Notes: generated from the letters alone by a model not told the origin. Shown: positions 16,581 through 26,668, numbered from the stretch's first letter. The stretch: DNA of 64,000 nt from Rhodococcus oryzae (GCF_005049235.1 NZ_SUMD01000010.1:124001-188000), one strand, 5' to 3'. Made by a program: numbers and translations.

Positions 16581-19500
16581 GGCGCCCCCTCGATTCCGGC
16601 CAGCAGGTCCGACAGCTCGGTCACCAGCGCGGCGGGCGGATTCCAGTCGAAGACGCCCGCGCCCGCCGGGCTGTCCGGGCCCGCCATGCCCCGCACGAAC
16701 AGGTACTGCACCCCGCCCAGGTGGGTGGCCGGGTCGTAGCCGGGCAACCGCCAGCGCAGGTAGCGGTGCAGCGCAACCGCATACAGCAGCGCCTGCAGCG
16801 GGTAATGGGCGCGCATCATCTCCGCGGCCATCGACTCGGTGGTGAAGTCGGCGGTAGTGAGGTCGCCCGGCGCCAGCCGGTTGGTCTTGTAGTCCACCAC
16901 CACAAAGCGGGGTCCTGGCAGCCGCAGCACCGCGTCGATGCTGCCGGTGAGGTAGCCGCGCAGCGGGGCCGCGCCGAGGGTCTCGAACAGCGCGGCGTAG
17001 CCGGCGAGCGGGTCGTCGGCGGACAGGTGCCTGCGCAGCAGGGGCGCGACCCCGGCGAGGGTCACCTCCGCGCCGGCGTCCTCGCCGCCGGCGAGCGGCA
17101 GCTCGAAGTCCAGCTCCGGCAACCGGTCCGACGGCGGGATCGACGCGAGCGTGTGACCGCCGCCCAGGGGCGTGTGCAGCACCGGCACCAGCGCCGCCGC
17201 CAGCGCGTCCGGGTCCACGCCCGAGTACCCGGCGGCCACTGTCTCGCGGCAGCAGCACACCAGCTCGGCCTCTAGGTCCGCGGCCGCTGTGTCGATCTCC
17301 TCGAGGACCGCGTGCACCAAGGTGCCGAACGCGGCCCCGGCGGGCAGCCCGTTCATCGGCGACGGCAGGCCCACCGCCTCGGTGGGCGAGACCAGCGGCG
17401 GCTCGTCTGGCTCGTCGTCGAGCTCGGGTTCCTCCGCCTCGCTGCCGACACTGGGCGGGGCGTCGTGCGCGTGCGCGGTCAGCGCCGAGTAGGAGGTGCG
17501 CCGCCACGCGGCGTCGAGGTCGCGGTCGAACCGCGCCGCGGCCAGCTCCCCCACCTCCTCCTGCGGCGGCGTCCACTCCGGCACCACAATCGGGTCGGCG
17601 CCGACGGCCTCCACCCGCACCAGCTCGGAGTCGCCCGCCCACGCCGAGAGCCGCTGCGCCACATCCGGATCGGCCGGCACTCGCTCCTGGGCCGGCACCG
17701 CCAACTCGCCGTGCCGCCGGGCCAGCAGCATCCGGTGCAGCGGCGCCGCCTTCGTCGAGTACGCCGGCGCCCACCACAGCACCAGCTGGCACATGGCCCG
17801 GGTCAGCGCGACGTACAGCAGGCGCAGCTCCTCCCCGGCCTCCTCCTCGTCGTGCCGCTTCTTGCGCTCGTTGTAGCCGGGGCCCTCGGGCCCGCCGACG
17901 TCGAGGATGCGGCGGCCGTCGGCGTCGTGCAGCAGCAGCTTGTCGGGCTTCGGGTTCTTCGCCGCATCCCACGCGTACGGCAGATACACCAGCGGGTACT
18001 CGAGCCCCTTGGTGGCGTGCACGGTGGCGATCTGCACGGCCGCGGCGTCGCTGTCGAGGCGGCGACTGCGGTCGATGCCGCCGATCGCGGGGTCGCGCAT
18101 CCGGTCGGTGAGCCAGCGGGTGAGCGCGGTGAGCCCGAGTGATTCGGCGACGGCGGCCTCGTTGAGCAGCTGCGCGACGTGCCGCAGGTCGGTCAGGCGC
18201 CGCTCCCCCGCGGCCCGCGACAGCATCCGGGCCTCGAGCCCACTCCACGCGGCGAGCCGCTCGAACAGCGCCGCGAACCCGGACTGCGCGAACACCGCCG
18301 ACAGGTCCCGCAGCCGCCCGCCGATCTGCGCGACCGCGTCGTCGCCTGCGCCGTCGAGCTCGGCGGCGGTGCGCCCGAGCAGCGGGGTGAGCGCCGCCAG
18401 CCGCACCCGGTCCGAGCGGTGTGGCTGCTCGATCGCCTGCAGCAGCCACAGCCAGTCGCGGGCGGCGGGGGTGAGGAACACGCTCAGCCCGCCGACGGTG
18501 ACCGCGGGCACCCCGGCCCGGTCCAGCGCGTCGTGCACCAGGGCAACCTGCGCATTGGTGCGCACCAACACCGCGATGTCGCCGGGCTCGACGGGCCGCG
18601 GGCCGGGGCCCCGGTCCACCGTCTGGCCGCCGCCGAGGAGCCGCACGATGTCCGCGGCCAGGTCCGCCGCGACCCGCCCGCGAAGCGGCCCGACGGCGGG
18701 AAAGCCGGTCTTGCCCAACGGTCCCGCACCCGCGCGCGGCAGGTGCCGCAGCCGCAGCGGCACCGCCCCGCCGATCCGCGACCCCTGCTTGGCGGCGTCG
18801 ACGGGATGCACCACGATCTGCGGGTGGCCGAGCGCGGCGCCGCCATGCAGGTGTGCGAGCGCGTCCAGCAGCGGGGCGTCGCTGCGCCAGTTGGTGGTGA
18901 GCTCCTGGTGGCTGTCGGCGGCGCCGACCGCGTCCAGGTAGGCCAGCACCTCCGCGCCGCGGAACGCGTAGATGGCCTGCTTCGGGTCGCCGACCAGGAT
19001 CAGCGTCGACTGCCCGTGGAAGGCGCTGCGCAGGATCCCCCACTGCAGCGGGTCGGTGTCCTGGAACTCGTCGACCAGCACCACCGAGTAGCGGTCGCGG
19101 ACCCGGCGGCAGGCGGCCGGGCCGTGCACGGGGTCGGCGAGCACGCCGTGCAGCAGGGCGGGCAGGTCATCGAAGTCGCGGACACCGACCGCGCGCTTGC
19201 GGCGGTGCGCCTCGGCCCGCACGGCGGCGGCGAACGCGGCCGCGCCCGCGGCAGGCGTCCCGTCCGCGTCATCCGGGGCAAGGTGCGCCTGCGGGTCGAA
19301 GATGGCCGCCCGCGCCGCCTTTCGCGCCTCGCCCGGGGTCAGCGAGGGCGACCCGCCGCGGCCGAAGGTGCTCAGGTACAGGTCGCCGATCACCTCGGCG
19401 TTGAGGTCGGTGGCCTCCTCGACCAGCACCGCGTCGGGGTCGCGTTCCCCGGCGATGCCGAGCCCGTCGAGCATCCTCTGGCAGAAGCTGTGGGTGGTGG

Positions 19501-19858
19501 CGATGGTGGCGGCGTCGAAGTCTGACAGGGCCTGCAGCAGTCGGCGCCTGCGCAGCGCCACGGTGTCGGGGTCGGCGTCGGCGAGGTGCGCGACGAGCGG
19601 GTCCCAGCTGCTCGACGGGTCCGCGAGCCCGGCCGCCGCGGAGGCGAAGCGCTCCCGGGTGCGCTCGCGCAGCTCCTTCGTCGCAGCGCGGCTGAACGTG
19701 ACCAGCAGCAGGCTCGCCGGGTCCACCCCGGACTCGGCGACGAAGCGCGCGGCCAGGCCGACGATGGCGTAGGTCTTGCCGGTGCCCGCGCTCGCCTCGA
19801 GAACGGTGGTGCCCTTCGGCAGCAGGCCGAGCAGGTCGAAGGCGGTGCGCCCGTTCAC
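16577..19858 (-). CDS. recB: Exodeoxyribonuclease V beta subunit RecB
   Basis: The 3'-5' helicase and nuclease subunit of RecBCD, 1093 aa. Walker A EASAGTGKT spans residues 21-29; VLVDEFQDTDPLQWGIL (Walker B) and TTNWRSD (helicase motif) follow; ATVHATKGLEYPLVYLP and ALTRAMCQLVLWW are the distal UvrD motifs. The C-terminal RecB-family nuclease has GTLVHAVLEEID and the catalytic VVDYKTNRL (Asp near 987). The GTG at 19858 overlaps the recC stop as GTGA. All key nuclease residues are present, so the enzyme should be a full helicase-nuclease. Confidence 0.95.
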   Translation of the reverse strand: MNGRTAFDLLGLLPKGTTVLEASAGTGKTYAIVGLAARFVAESGVDPASLLLVTFSRAATKELRERTRERFASAAAGLADPSSSWDPLVAHLADADPDTVALRRRRLLQALSDFDAATIATTHSFCQRMLDGLGIAGERDPDAVLVEEATDLNAEVIGDLYLSTFGRGGSPSLTPGEARKAARAAIFDPQAHLAPDDADGTPAAGAAAFAAAVRAEAHRRKRAVGVRDFDDLPALLHGVLADPVHGPAACRRVRDRYSVVLVDEFQDTDPLQWGILRSAFHGQSTLILVGDPKQAIYAFRGAEVLAYLDAVGAADSHQELTTNWRSDAPLLDALAHLHGGAALGHPQIVVHPVDAAKQGSRIGGAVPLRLRHLPRAGAGPLGKTGFPAVGPLRGRVAADLAADIVRLLGGGQTVDRGPGPRPVEPGDIAVLVRTNAQVALVHDALDRAGVPAVTVGGLSVFLTPAARDWLWLLQAIEQPHRSDRVRLAALTPLLGRTAAELDGAGDDAVAQIGGRLRDLSAVFAQSGFAALFERLAAWSGLEARMLSRAAGERRLTDLRHVAQLLNEAAVAESLGLTALTRWLTDRMRDPAIGGIDRSRRLDSDAAAVQIATVHATKGLEYPLVYLPYAWDAAKNPKPDKLLLHDADGRRILDVGGPEGPGYNERKKRHDEEEAGEELRLLYVALTRAMCQLVLWWAPAYSTKAAPLHRMLLARRHGELAVPAQERVPADPDVAQRLSAWAGDSELVRVEAVGADPIVVPEWTPPQEEVGELAAARFDRDLDAAWRRTSYSALTAHAHDAPPSVGSEAEEPELDDEPDEPPLVSPTEAVGLPSPMNGLPAGAAFGTLVHAVLEEIDTAAADLEAELVCCCRETVAAGYSGVDPDALAAALVPVLHTPLGGGHTLASIPPSDRLPELDFELPLAGGEDAGAEVTLAGVAPLLRRHLSADDPLAGYAALFETLGAAPLRGYLTGSIDAVLRLPGPRFVVVDYKTNRLAPGDLTTADFTTESMAAEMMRAHYPLQALLYAVALHRYLRWRLPGYDPATHLGGVQYLFVRGMAGPDSPAGAGVFDWNPPAALVTELSDLLAGIEGAP

Positions 19859-22800
19859 GGTTCTCCCAAGGTCTCGGCCGCCAGCAGCGGGTCCCACAGC
19901 TCGCGGGCCACCGCGCCGAAGACGCTGCCCTCCAACGGATCCGGCGCCGCGGCGAGCACGGACAGCGCGGGCGCCGCGCCGTATACGTAGCCGAGGTGCC
20001 GGTCGGCGGCGTCGCCGAAGGTGCCTCCCCACTCCTTGCCCGCGGCCTCCATCGCCATCTCCACCGAGGCGCCGCCGGAGCGGCGTTCCGCGTACGCCGC
20101 CGACGCGCCGGTCGCCATCGGCGGCGGGGCCTGCAGGCCCCGGTCGCGCAGCTCGACGAGGCGCACCAGCTGGGCCAGCGCGTCCTCGGTCGCGGTGAGG
20201 GTGGACTGCCAGGTGGGGCGGCGGTACTGGCCGCGGCCGGTGGTCACCGCCCGCCAGGCGTTCTCGCGCGGCCCAGCCGACGCGGCCACCGCGAGCAGCT
20301 GCGCCCACGCCGTCAGCCGGTGTTTGGCCGCCAGCCGCGAGAAGGTGGTCCGCGCGATCACCGTCCCGTACACGCCGCCAACGGTCCCGGTGAGCCGCCG
20401 ACCGGAGCCGAGATCGACGTCCACGTCGATCGTCTCGGCGCCGCCGGGCTGACGACCGGCGGCGGCGAGGGAGCGCACCGTCGCCTCGATCTCGCCGAGA
20501 GCGCTGTCCCCCAGGCCGAACGGCGGTAGGGTGCCGCGGCGCCATTCGGCCGCCCTGAAGTCCGCGACGCCCTCCGCGAAGTCCCGGTCGTCGGCGAGCA
20601 GCGTCGCGAGCATGCGTTCGCCGATGTCCCACTTCGCCAGCGGGTCCAGCTCCAGGTCCAGTGCATCGGCGATGTCCTCGTCCAGCTCAGGCACCCGCAG
20701 CCCGAGCCGCTGCCGCAGGAACGCCTGGGTGGGGTGGACGAGGAACGCGACCAGCTCGGCGAGGTCGACGTCGCCCGGGGCGGTCGGCGGCAGCGGCTCC
20801 GCCAGGAACGCGGCCTCCGGTTCCGGCGGGCGCTGCGCGGCCCGCGCCCCGGCCAGCGCGGCGGCGTCGAAGCTGAACGGTCCCTCGGGCCGGAAGTTGC
20901 GGGCGTCGAAGGGCTGCAACGGATGCCGCGTCAGCGCCGCGTCCTCCCGGCCCACCATGGTGTCGAGGACGTCGCACAGTTCGCTGAGCGGGATCGCGGG
21001 CGGCCGCCGGGATCCGCTGACCGGGTCGGCGCCGGTGTAGAACAGCACCAGCCTCTCGCTCGCGGACATCACCGCGTCGAGCAGCAGCTGACGGTCCTCG
21101 CTGCGCGGATCCCGTTCCCCCGGCAGCGGTCTCCGCGCCAGGACGTCGTCGCCGTCGACGCCCGCGCCGCGTGGGAAGACCTCGTCGTCGAGTCCGAGCA
21201 GCACCACCACGCGGTGCGGTACCGAGCGCATCGGCACCATCGTGCACACGGTCAGCTCGCCGGTGCGGAAGTTGGCGCGGGTCGGCCGGCCCGCCAGCCG
21301 GGCGCGGAGCATCGCGCGCACGTCGGCCAGCCGCAGCTCGCGGTCGCCGCCGTGCTCGACGGCGGCGGCGAGCTCGCGCTGGGCCTGCCCCAGCTGCCAG
21401 GCGTCGCGCTCGCGCACGTCGACGAGCAGGTCGAGCGCGCGGGCCAGGCCAGCCGACCACCGGTCGGTCGGCTGCGGGCCGCGGAGCCCGCGCAGGGACA
21501 CGTCGAGCCGGTCGACGAACTCGGCGAGCCGTCCGGTGAGGTCGATGTCGTTGCTGTCGACGTCGTCGAGCGGCAGCGACAGCGCGAGCCACTGGGCTTG
21601 CCCGTTGGCGCCTTCGCCGGACGCTCCGTCCGCGGCGGCGCCGAGCAGGATGCGGTCCAGCGCCGAGCGCACGGTGTTCTGCGGGAAGTCGCCGAGCCCG
21701 AAGTCGGTGCGCTGCAACGGCCCGATCCCCCACCGCGCCCCGGCCGCGGTGGTCCACTCGCGCAGCCGCTCGAGGTCGTCGTCGGTGAACCGGAAGCGGC
21801 GGCGGACGGGTTCGGCGGCGGCGAGGTCGAGCACCTGGCTGGCGGTGACGCGACCGTCGGCCAGCCCGAGCAGCGTCGCGACGACGGCGAGCACCGGATT
21901 GGTCTGGTGCAGTGCGCGATCGGCGAGCCGCACCCGCAGCCGGTGCCCGGGGTGCCCCACCGATTCCTGGCCGAACGCGGCCCGCACCAGCGGCGCGTAG
22001 GTCTCCACGTCCGGGCACATGACCAGCACGTCGCGCGGTTCCAGCGTGGGATCGTCCTGGAACAGGTGCAGCAACGTTTCGCGCAGCACCTCCACCTGGC
22101 GGGCCGGGCCGTGGCAGGAGTGCACCTGCACGCTGCCGTCGGCGGCGGCTCCGACATCGGGCGTACGGTCGGCGGCGATGTCGGCCTGCAGCCGGCCGAG
22201 CAGGGTGTCCGGGGTCGGGGCGGCGCGGTGGTGCGCGTGCTCGATGCCGGGGCGGCTCAGCCGGGCCTGCAGCTCGCGGACGTCGCGGGCCAGGCCGGCC
22301 AGCAGCGGGTGTGTGACGGCGAGCGCGCCGTCGTCCTCGGCGCGGGTGGCCGCCGGCGTGCGGCCGGTCAGCGCGGCCCACATGCCGGGGCTGGGGTGCG
22401 GAACCCACAGGTGCACATCGCGATTCGTGGCGATCGCGGACAGCACGTCGATCTGGGCGGTGGTGAGCCGGGTGGGCCCGAACACCGAGAGTCGATCCGG
22501 CAGGTCGACCAGACTGGGCTCGTCGCGCAGCCGGGCACAGGCAGCGACCAGTCGCTCGGCGGGGCTGGGGGTGCCGACGCGGCCGCGCAGCCGCCGCCAC
22601 AGCTCCGCCTGCCAGTGCAGGTCGTCGTCGAGCGGGCCGCCGGCGCCGTCGGTGTCGCGTCCGGCAGCCCAGTCGACCAGCATTGCCGGTCGCTGCGCGC
22701 CGTAGCTGCGGAACAGCTCGGTCAGGTGCGCGGCGGTGCCGTAGCGGCGGCCGCGCCGGTGGTCGTCGGTGCCGTTGCCGAGGTGGCGCGCCAGCACGGA

Positions 22801-23139
22801 CGCCCACGGCTCGTCGAGGACGTCGTCGATGACGCCGAGCAGCGTCCAGAGCAGTCGCGCCGGGTTCCACGGGTCCTCGTCCGCGGTCATCCCGGTCGCC
22901 GCGGCCATGGCCTCGTCCACCAGCCGGATCGGCGACGGGAACTCGATGTTCGCCGCGACCCCGTCGCCGTCCACGGCGCCGAGGGTGGCCGACAGCCGCT
23001 GGGTCAGCCAGCGCTCGACGCCCTTCGCCGGGACCGCGATCACCTCGCGGGCGAACGGGTCGGCCAGCGGGCTCCTCAGCACGTCGGCGAGCGCGGCCGC
23101 CAGGGTGTCGGAGCGTTCGGCGCGGTGCAGCGTCAGCAC
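19855..23139 (-). CDS. recC: Exodeoxyribonuclease V gamma subunit RecC
   Basis: The RecC scaffold and putative Chi-recognition subunit, 1094 aa. The N-terminus (MLTLHRAERSDTLAAALADVL...FAREVIAVPAKGVERWLTQRLS) and internal motifs (VHSCHGPARQVEVLRETLLHLF, MCPDVETYAPLVRAAF, VVLLGLDDEVFPR) are characteristic of RecC. The helicase-like folds have lost Walker motifs, as expected. GTG start, preceded by a strong AGGGGGAG ribosome site. First gene of the operon; its promoter lies in the 23140-23254 interval, divergent from the kinase gene. Confidence 0.95.
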   Translation of the reverse strand: MLTLHRAERSDTLAAALADVLRSPLADPFAREVIAVPAKGVERWLTQRLSATLGAVDGDGVAANIEFPSPIRLVDEAMAAATGMTADEDPWNPARLLWTLLGVIDDVLDEPWASVLARHLGNGTDDHRRGRRYGTAAHLTELFRSYGAQRPAMLVDWAAGRDTDGAGGPLDDDLHWQAELWRRLRGRVGTPSPAERLVAACARLRDEPSLVDLPDRLSVFGPTRLTTAQIDVLSAIATNRDVHLWVPHPSPGMWAALTGRTPAATRAEDDGALAVTHPLLAGLARDVRELQARLSRPGIEHAHHRAAPTPDTLLGRLQADIAADRTPDVGAAADGSVQVHSCHGPARQVEVLRETLLHLFQDDPTLEPRDVLVMCPDVETYAPLVRAAFGQESVGHPGHRLRVRLADRALHQTNPVLAVVATLLGLADGRVTASQVLDLAAAEPVRRRFRFTDDDLERLREWTTAAGARWGIGPLQRTDFGLGDFPQNTVRSALDRILLGAAADGASGEGANGQAQWLALSLPLDDVDSNDIDLTGRLAEFVDRLDVSLRGLRGPQPTDRWSAGLARALDLLVDVRERDAWQLGQAQRELAAAVEHGGDRELRLADVRAMLRARLAGRPTRANFRTGELTVCTMVPMRSVPHRVVVLLGLDDEVFPRGAGVDGDDVLARRPLPGERDPRSEDRQLLLDAVMSASERLVLFYTGADPVSGSRRPPAIPLSELCDVLDTMVGREDAALTRHPLQPFDARNFRPEGPFSFDAAALAGARAAQRPPEPEAAFLAEPLPPTAPGDVDLAELVAFLVHPTQAFLRQRLGLRVPELDEDIADALDLELDPLAKWDIGERMLATLLADDRDFAEGVADFRAAEWRRGTLPPFGLGDSALGEIEATVRSLAAAGRQPGGAETIDVDVDLGSGRRLTGTVGGVYGTVIARTTFSRLAAKHRLTAWAQLLAVAASAGPRENAWRAVTTGRGQYRRPTWQSTLTATEDALAQLVRLVELRDRGLQAPPPMATGASAAYAERRSGGASVEMAMEAAGKEWGGTFGDAADRHLGYVYGAAPALSVLAAAPDPLEGSVFGAVARELWDPLLAAETLGEP

Positions 23140-23245
23140 GTACTCCCCCTAGGTTCGAATCTCCCCGATGGTCGGCTCAGGCTTATCACAGCGCACCGAC
23201 GACCCGGGTGGGGCGCGCACGATCGCTGGTAGAGCGCCCCCGGCC

Positions 23246-23312
23246 GGTGGCACTATGGAGTTCCGGAGCCAGGCCGGATCTGCTGCCGAGGTGAGTGCCG
23301 TGCCGCATCGTC
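23246..23312 (+). repeat. Duplicated leader of kinase gene, copy 1
   Basis: Two blocks identical to the second kinase gene's leader: 23246-23275 (30 nt, equals 26572-26601) and 23288-23312 (25 nt, equals 26644-26668). They flank a segment that differs by a 30-nt indel. They carry the start and middle of the small upstream ORF. Confidence 0.85.
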
Positions 23313-23344
23313 CAGGACGCCATACGCGCGACGGGTCGACGTGA
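23255..23344 (+). CDS. Small upstream ORF (leader peptide) of first kinase gene
   Basis: A 29-codon frame, MEFRSQA then GSAAEVSAVPHR, ending in TGA 3 nt before the kinase ATG. The same frame precedes the second kinase gene, with indels of 30 and 9 nt that keep it open. The kinase start itself has no Shine-Dalgarno sequence. Coupled translation is inferred. The ATG itself has no good ribosome site, and the CACTAT just before it could instead be a -10 box, in which case the peptide would not be made. Confidence 0.45.
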   Translation: MEFRSQAGSAAEVSAVPHRPGRHTRDGST

Positions 23345-23347
23345 CCG

Positions 23348-26300
23348 ATGGCCGGCAGCGATCCGTCCACGGCCCAGCGCGATGTGACCTCCTCGGTGAC
23401 ACCGGAGCTGGCCGCCGCCGGGTTCATCGATGCGACCGAGATCGGCCACGGCGGCTTCGGCGTCGTCTACCGGTGCACGGAGGCGACCCTGGACCGCACC
23501 GTGGCCGTGAAGGTGCTCACCGCCGACCTCGACGAGGAGAACCTCACCCGGTTCTTCCGGGAACAGCGGGCGATGGGCAGGCTCACCGGGCATCCCAACA
23601 TCGTCAACGTCCTGCAGGTCGGCACCACCTCGAGCGGCCTGCCCTACCTGGTGATGCCCTATCACCCGCGACGGTCGCTCGACCTGCGCCTGCGCGACCA
23701 CGGTCGGCTGTCGCTCGAACAGGCACTGCAACTCGGCGTGAAGGTTGCCGGTGCGGTGGAGTCCGCGCACCGCATCGGCATCCTGCATCGAGACGTCAAA
23801 CCGGCCAACGTGATCCTCACCGACTACGGCGAACCAGCGCTCGCCGACTTCGGCATCGCACACCTGCCGGACGAGTTCGAGACCGCCACCGGCACGCTCA
23901 CCGCGACTCCGGCCTTCACCGCACCCGAAATCCTCGGCGGCGGCCCGCCCAGTTCCGCTGGGGACGTGTACGGGCTCGGTGCGACGGTGTTCTGCGCCCT
24001 CACCGGCCACCCGACCTTCGAGGCCCGGCCGGACCTGCGCGAACTCGACATCCCCGACGACGTGGCCGCCGCCGTCGAGCGCGCCATGTCCGCGGAGCCG
24101 GACGCCCGCCCGACGGCCGCCCAGCTCGGCGACGTCCTACGCGAGATCCAGTTCCGCCACGGTTTTCCCGTCGACGAGATGGCCCTGAAGTCCGTGGCCA
24201 CTCCGAAGCGCGGCGATCGTCGGCCGTCGACGACCGACACGCGCCAGCTGACCGGGTACTCGACGCGGGGCACGAAGGGAAACCTGCCAGCGGACCTGAC
24301 GAGCTTCATCGACCGTCGCAGCGAGCTGACCGAGGCGAAGGAGAAGCTGTCGACCTCCCGCCTGGTCACGCTCACCGGGATCGGTGGCGTCGGGAAGACC
24401 CGCCTCGCGCTACGGATCGCGACGAGCACCCAGCGCGGCTTCCGCGATGGCGCGTGGCTGGTGGAGTTGTCCGACCTACACGACCAGTCGCTGCTGGCCG
24501 GCGTGGTGGCGGCCGCCCTCGGACTGAAGTCCTTCTCTGCCCAGCCCATGCAGACGGTCCTCGCGGAGTTTCTCGAACCACGCCAGACCCTGCTGGTGCT
24601 CGACAACTGCGAGCAGCTCGTCGACGCGGTTGCGGACCTGGCCCGAACCCTGCTGCAACGCTGCCCTGAGCTGCGCATCCTGGCCGCCAGCCGGGAGTCG
24701 CTCGGCATCGCCGGGGAGGCGACACTTCGGGTGCCGTCACTGAGCGCACCTGCCCCCGACCGGCGGCTCGATCTCGGGGCGCTACCGAACTACGACGCGG
24801 TGACCCTGTTCGCCGACCGCGCCGTCGCGGTCGTGTCGGGATTCACGGTCACCGAGGACAACATGGCCGCCGTGGCCGGGATCTGCCACCGGCTCGAGGG
24901 ATTGCCCCTGCCGATCGAACTGGCGGCGGGGCGATTGCGGGCGCTGTCACCCGAGCAGATCCTGCAACGGCTCACCGACCGCTTCACGCTCCTGACCGGT
25001 GGCGGACGCACCGCCCCCACCCGGCAGCAAGCCCTCCGGCTGTCCGTCGACTGGAGCTACGAGTTGTGCACGCCCGAGGAACAGCAACTGTGGGCTCGGC
25101 TGTCGGTGTTCGCGGGCAGCTTCGAGCTCGCCGCGGTGGAACATGTCTGTGGCGCCGAACTGACGCCGGACGCGCTGCTCGATCTGGTTGCGTCGCTGGT
25201 GGAGAAGTCGATTCTGATCCACGAGGAATCGGCGGCCACCGGCCGGTACGGGCTCCTGGACACCATCCGCGAGTACGGCCTCGAGAAGCTGGCGGAGTCC
25301 GGCGAGTACGCGGAGATGCGGCGACGCCACCGGCACTGGTTCCAGCGCCTGGCGCTGCGGGCGGAAGCCGACTGGATAGGCCCCCGCCAGCTGGACTGGA
25401 TCGCCCGACTGAAGCTGGATCAGCAGAACTTTCGTGAGGCACTGGACGCCAGCATGGCTGGTCCGAGCGATGCGGCGGTCGGTCTCCGGATCACGGCCGC
25501 GCTGTTCCCGTTCTGGCTTGCCAGCGGCCAGCTCAACGAGGGCGCCCACTGGACCGAACGAATGCTGACCGTCGAGGGCGTTCCGCGAGGCACGGAGTGG
25601 GTGCGCGCGGTGGGCCTCGGCGCGGTGCTCAACGGCTTCCGCGGCGACATCGCCGCAGGCACGGAATGGGTCGGATGGGCGCGCGCGGCAGCGGATCCGG
25701 ACGACCCGATCGGTGCCGCGACCACCGACTACGCCACGGCCCTTCTCGCGTTGACAACGAATGACGTGCCCACCGCAGCAACATATTTCGACTCCGCCCT
25801 GGAGAAGTGCCCCGCCGACAACGACCTGCTGCGGCTCGCCGTCCTGACCGGTGTCGAGGTGACCCGCGGGCTGCTCGGACAGACGGCGACGGCGGCCGAC
25901 TGCCTCCAGCAGATGCTGGACATCACCGAGCCGCGCGGCGAGGTCGTGTTCCGGGCGTGGGCCCTGCAGACACTCGGGTTGACGGTGTGGCCGACCGATC
26001 CACAGCGGGCGATGGTGCTGGTGGAACGGGCGCTGCGACTGTGCCGATCCTTCGACGATCCGTACGGCTCCTCGCTGTGTGTCGACTGCCTGGCCTGGAC
26101 CGCCGCGGCCGACGGCGACTACCCGAGGTCCGCGGTGTTGCTCGGCTCCGCGCAGTCGATACGGCAGATGGGTGGCGTGCAGAGCATCGCGATCCCGAGC
26201 TGGCGCGCACACCACGACGAGTGCGAGCGACAGACCCGCCAGGAACTCGGGCAGAAGTCCTACGACGCGAGCTACGGGGAGGGCGCCTCCAGGAGCTTCG

Positions 26301-26560
26301 GGAAGGCCGTCGCGTACGCGCTGGCGGAGTCCTCCGCGCCGCCTCGGAGCCCGGCCGCCACGGACAAACCCACTCTGACCAAACGCGAGCTCCAGGTGGC
26401 CGGGCTCGTCGCCGAGGGGCTGACGAACAGCGCGATCGCCGGCAGGCTCTTCATCTCGCAACGGACCGCCGAGGGACACGTCCAGCGCATGCTCGCCAAG
26501 CTGGGATTCACCTCGCGAACGCAGGTCGCCGCCTGGATGGTCGAACAGGACCGGGGCTGA
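23348..26560 (+). CDS. PknK-like Ser/Thr kinase-NB-ARC-TPR-LuxR regulator, copy 1
   Basis: A 1070-aa fusion that senses and transmits a signal to transcription. The kinase domain has the glycine loop HGGFGVVY (34-41), Lys55 in TVAVK, HRDVKPAN (147-154), DFG (167-169) and APE (192-194). An AAA/NB-ARC module carries GIGGVGKTRLAL (about 345) and LVLDNCEQLV. A helical TPR-like region follows, then a LuxR-type helix-turn-helix (LTKRELQVAGLVAEGL..., about 1010-1064). Architecture and length match M. tuberculosis PknK. Compared with the next gene it lacks 17 residues after the kinase sequence HPTFE (FEARPDLR here), in the C-lobe. That could weaken substrate binding. Tandem paralogue of the gene at 26695. 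Confidence 0.92.
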   Translation: MAGSDPSTAQRDVTSSVTPELAAAGFIDATEIGHGGFGVVYRCTEATLDRTVAVKVLTADLDEENLTRFFREQRAMGRLTGHPNIVNVLQVGTTSSGLPYLVMPYHPRRSLDLRLRDHGRLSLEQALQLGVKVAGAVESAHRIGILHRDVKPANVILTDYGEPALADFGIAHLPDEFETATGTLTATPAFTAPEILGGGPPSSAGDVYGLGATVFCALTGHPTFEARPDLRELDIPDDVAAAVERAMSAEPDARPTAAQLGDVLREIQFRHGFPVDEMALKSVATPKRGDRRPSTTDTRQLTGYSTRGTKGNLPADLTSFIDRRSELTEAKEKLSTSRLVTLTGIGGVGKTRLALRIATSTQRGFRDGAWLVELSDLHDQSLLAGVVAAALGLKSFSAQPMQTVLAEFLEPRQTLLVLDNCEQLVDAVADLARTLLQRCPELRILAASRESLGIAGEATLRVPSLSAPAPDRRLDLGALPNYDAVTLFADRAVAVVSGFTVTEDNMAAVAGICHRLEGLPLPIELAAGRLRALSPEQILQRLTDRFTLLTGGGRTAPTRQQALRLSVDWSYELCTPEEQQLWARLSVFAGSFELAAVEHVCGAELTPDALLDLVASLVEKSILIHEESAATGRYGLLDTIREYGLEKLAESGEYAEMRRRHRHWFQRLALRAEADWIGPRQLDWIARLKLDQQNFREALDASMAGPSDAAVGLRITAALFPFWLASGQLNEGAHWTERMLTVEGVPRGTEWVRAVGLGAVLNGFRGDIAAGTEWVGWARAAADPDDPIGAATTDYATALLALTTNDVPTAATYFDSALEKCPADNDLLRLAVLTGVEVTRGLLGQTATAADCLQQMLDITEPRGEVVFRAWALQTLGLTVWPTDPQRAMVLVERALRLCRSFDDPYGSSLCVDCLAWTAAADGDYPRSAVLLGSAQSIRQMGGVQSIAIPSWRAHHDECERQTRQELGQKSYDASYGEGASRSFGKAVAYALAESSAPPRSPAATDKPTLTKRELQVAGLVAEGLTNSAIAGRLFISQRTAEGHVQRMLAKLGFTSRTQVAAWMVEQDRG

Positions 26561-26571
26561 GACCACGTTCG

Positions 26572-26668
26572 GGTGGCACTATGGAGTTCCGGAGCCAGGC
26601 CAGCTCTCGCGGTCGGCCACGTCTGCTCCCGGGATCTGCCCGTGAGGTGAGTGCCGTGCCGCATCGTC
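26572..26668 (+). repeat. Duplicated leader of kinase gene, copy 2
   Basis: Contains the 30-nt (26572-26601) and 25-nt (26644-26668) blocks identical to those before the first kinase gene. Duplication included the promoter/leader, so both genes may respond to the same signal. Confidence 0.85.

Noticed and set aside
20734-23232. 832-codon plus-strand ORF opposite recC
   Set aside because: Antisense shadow; no motifs, and recC is unambiguous on the minus strand.
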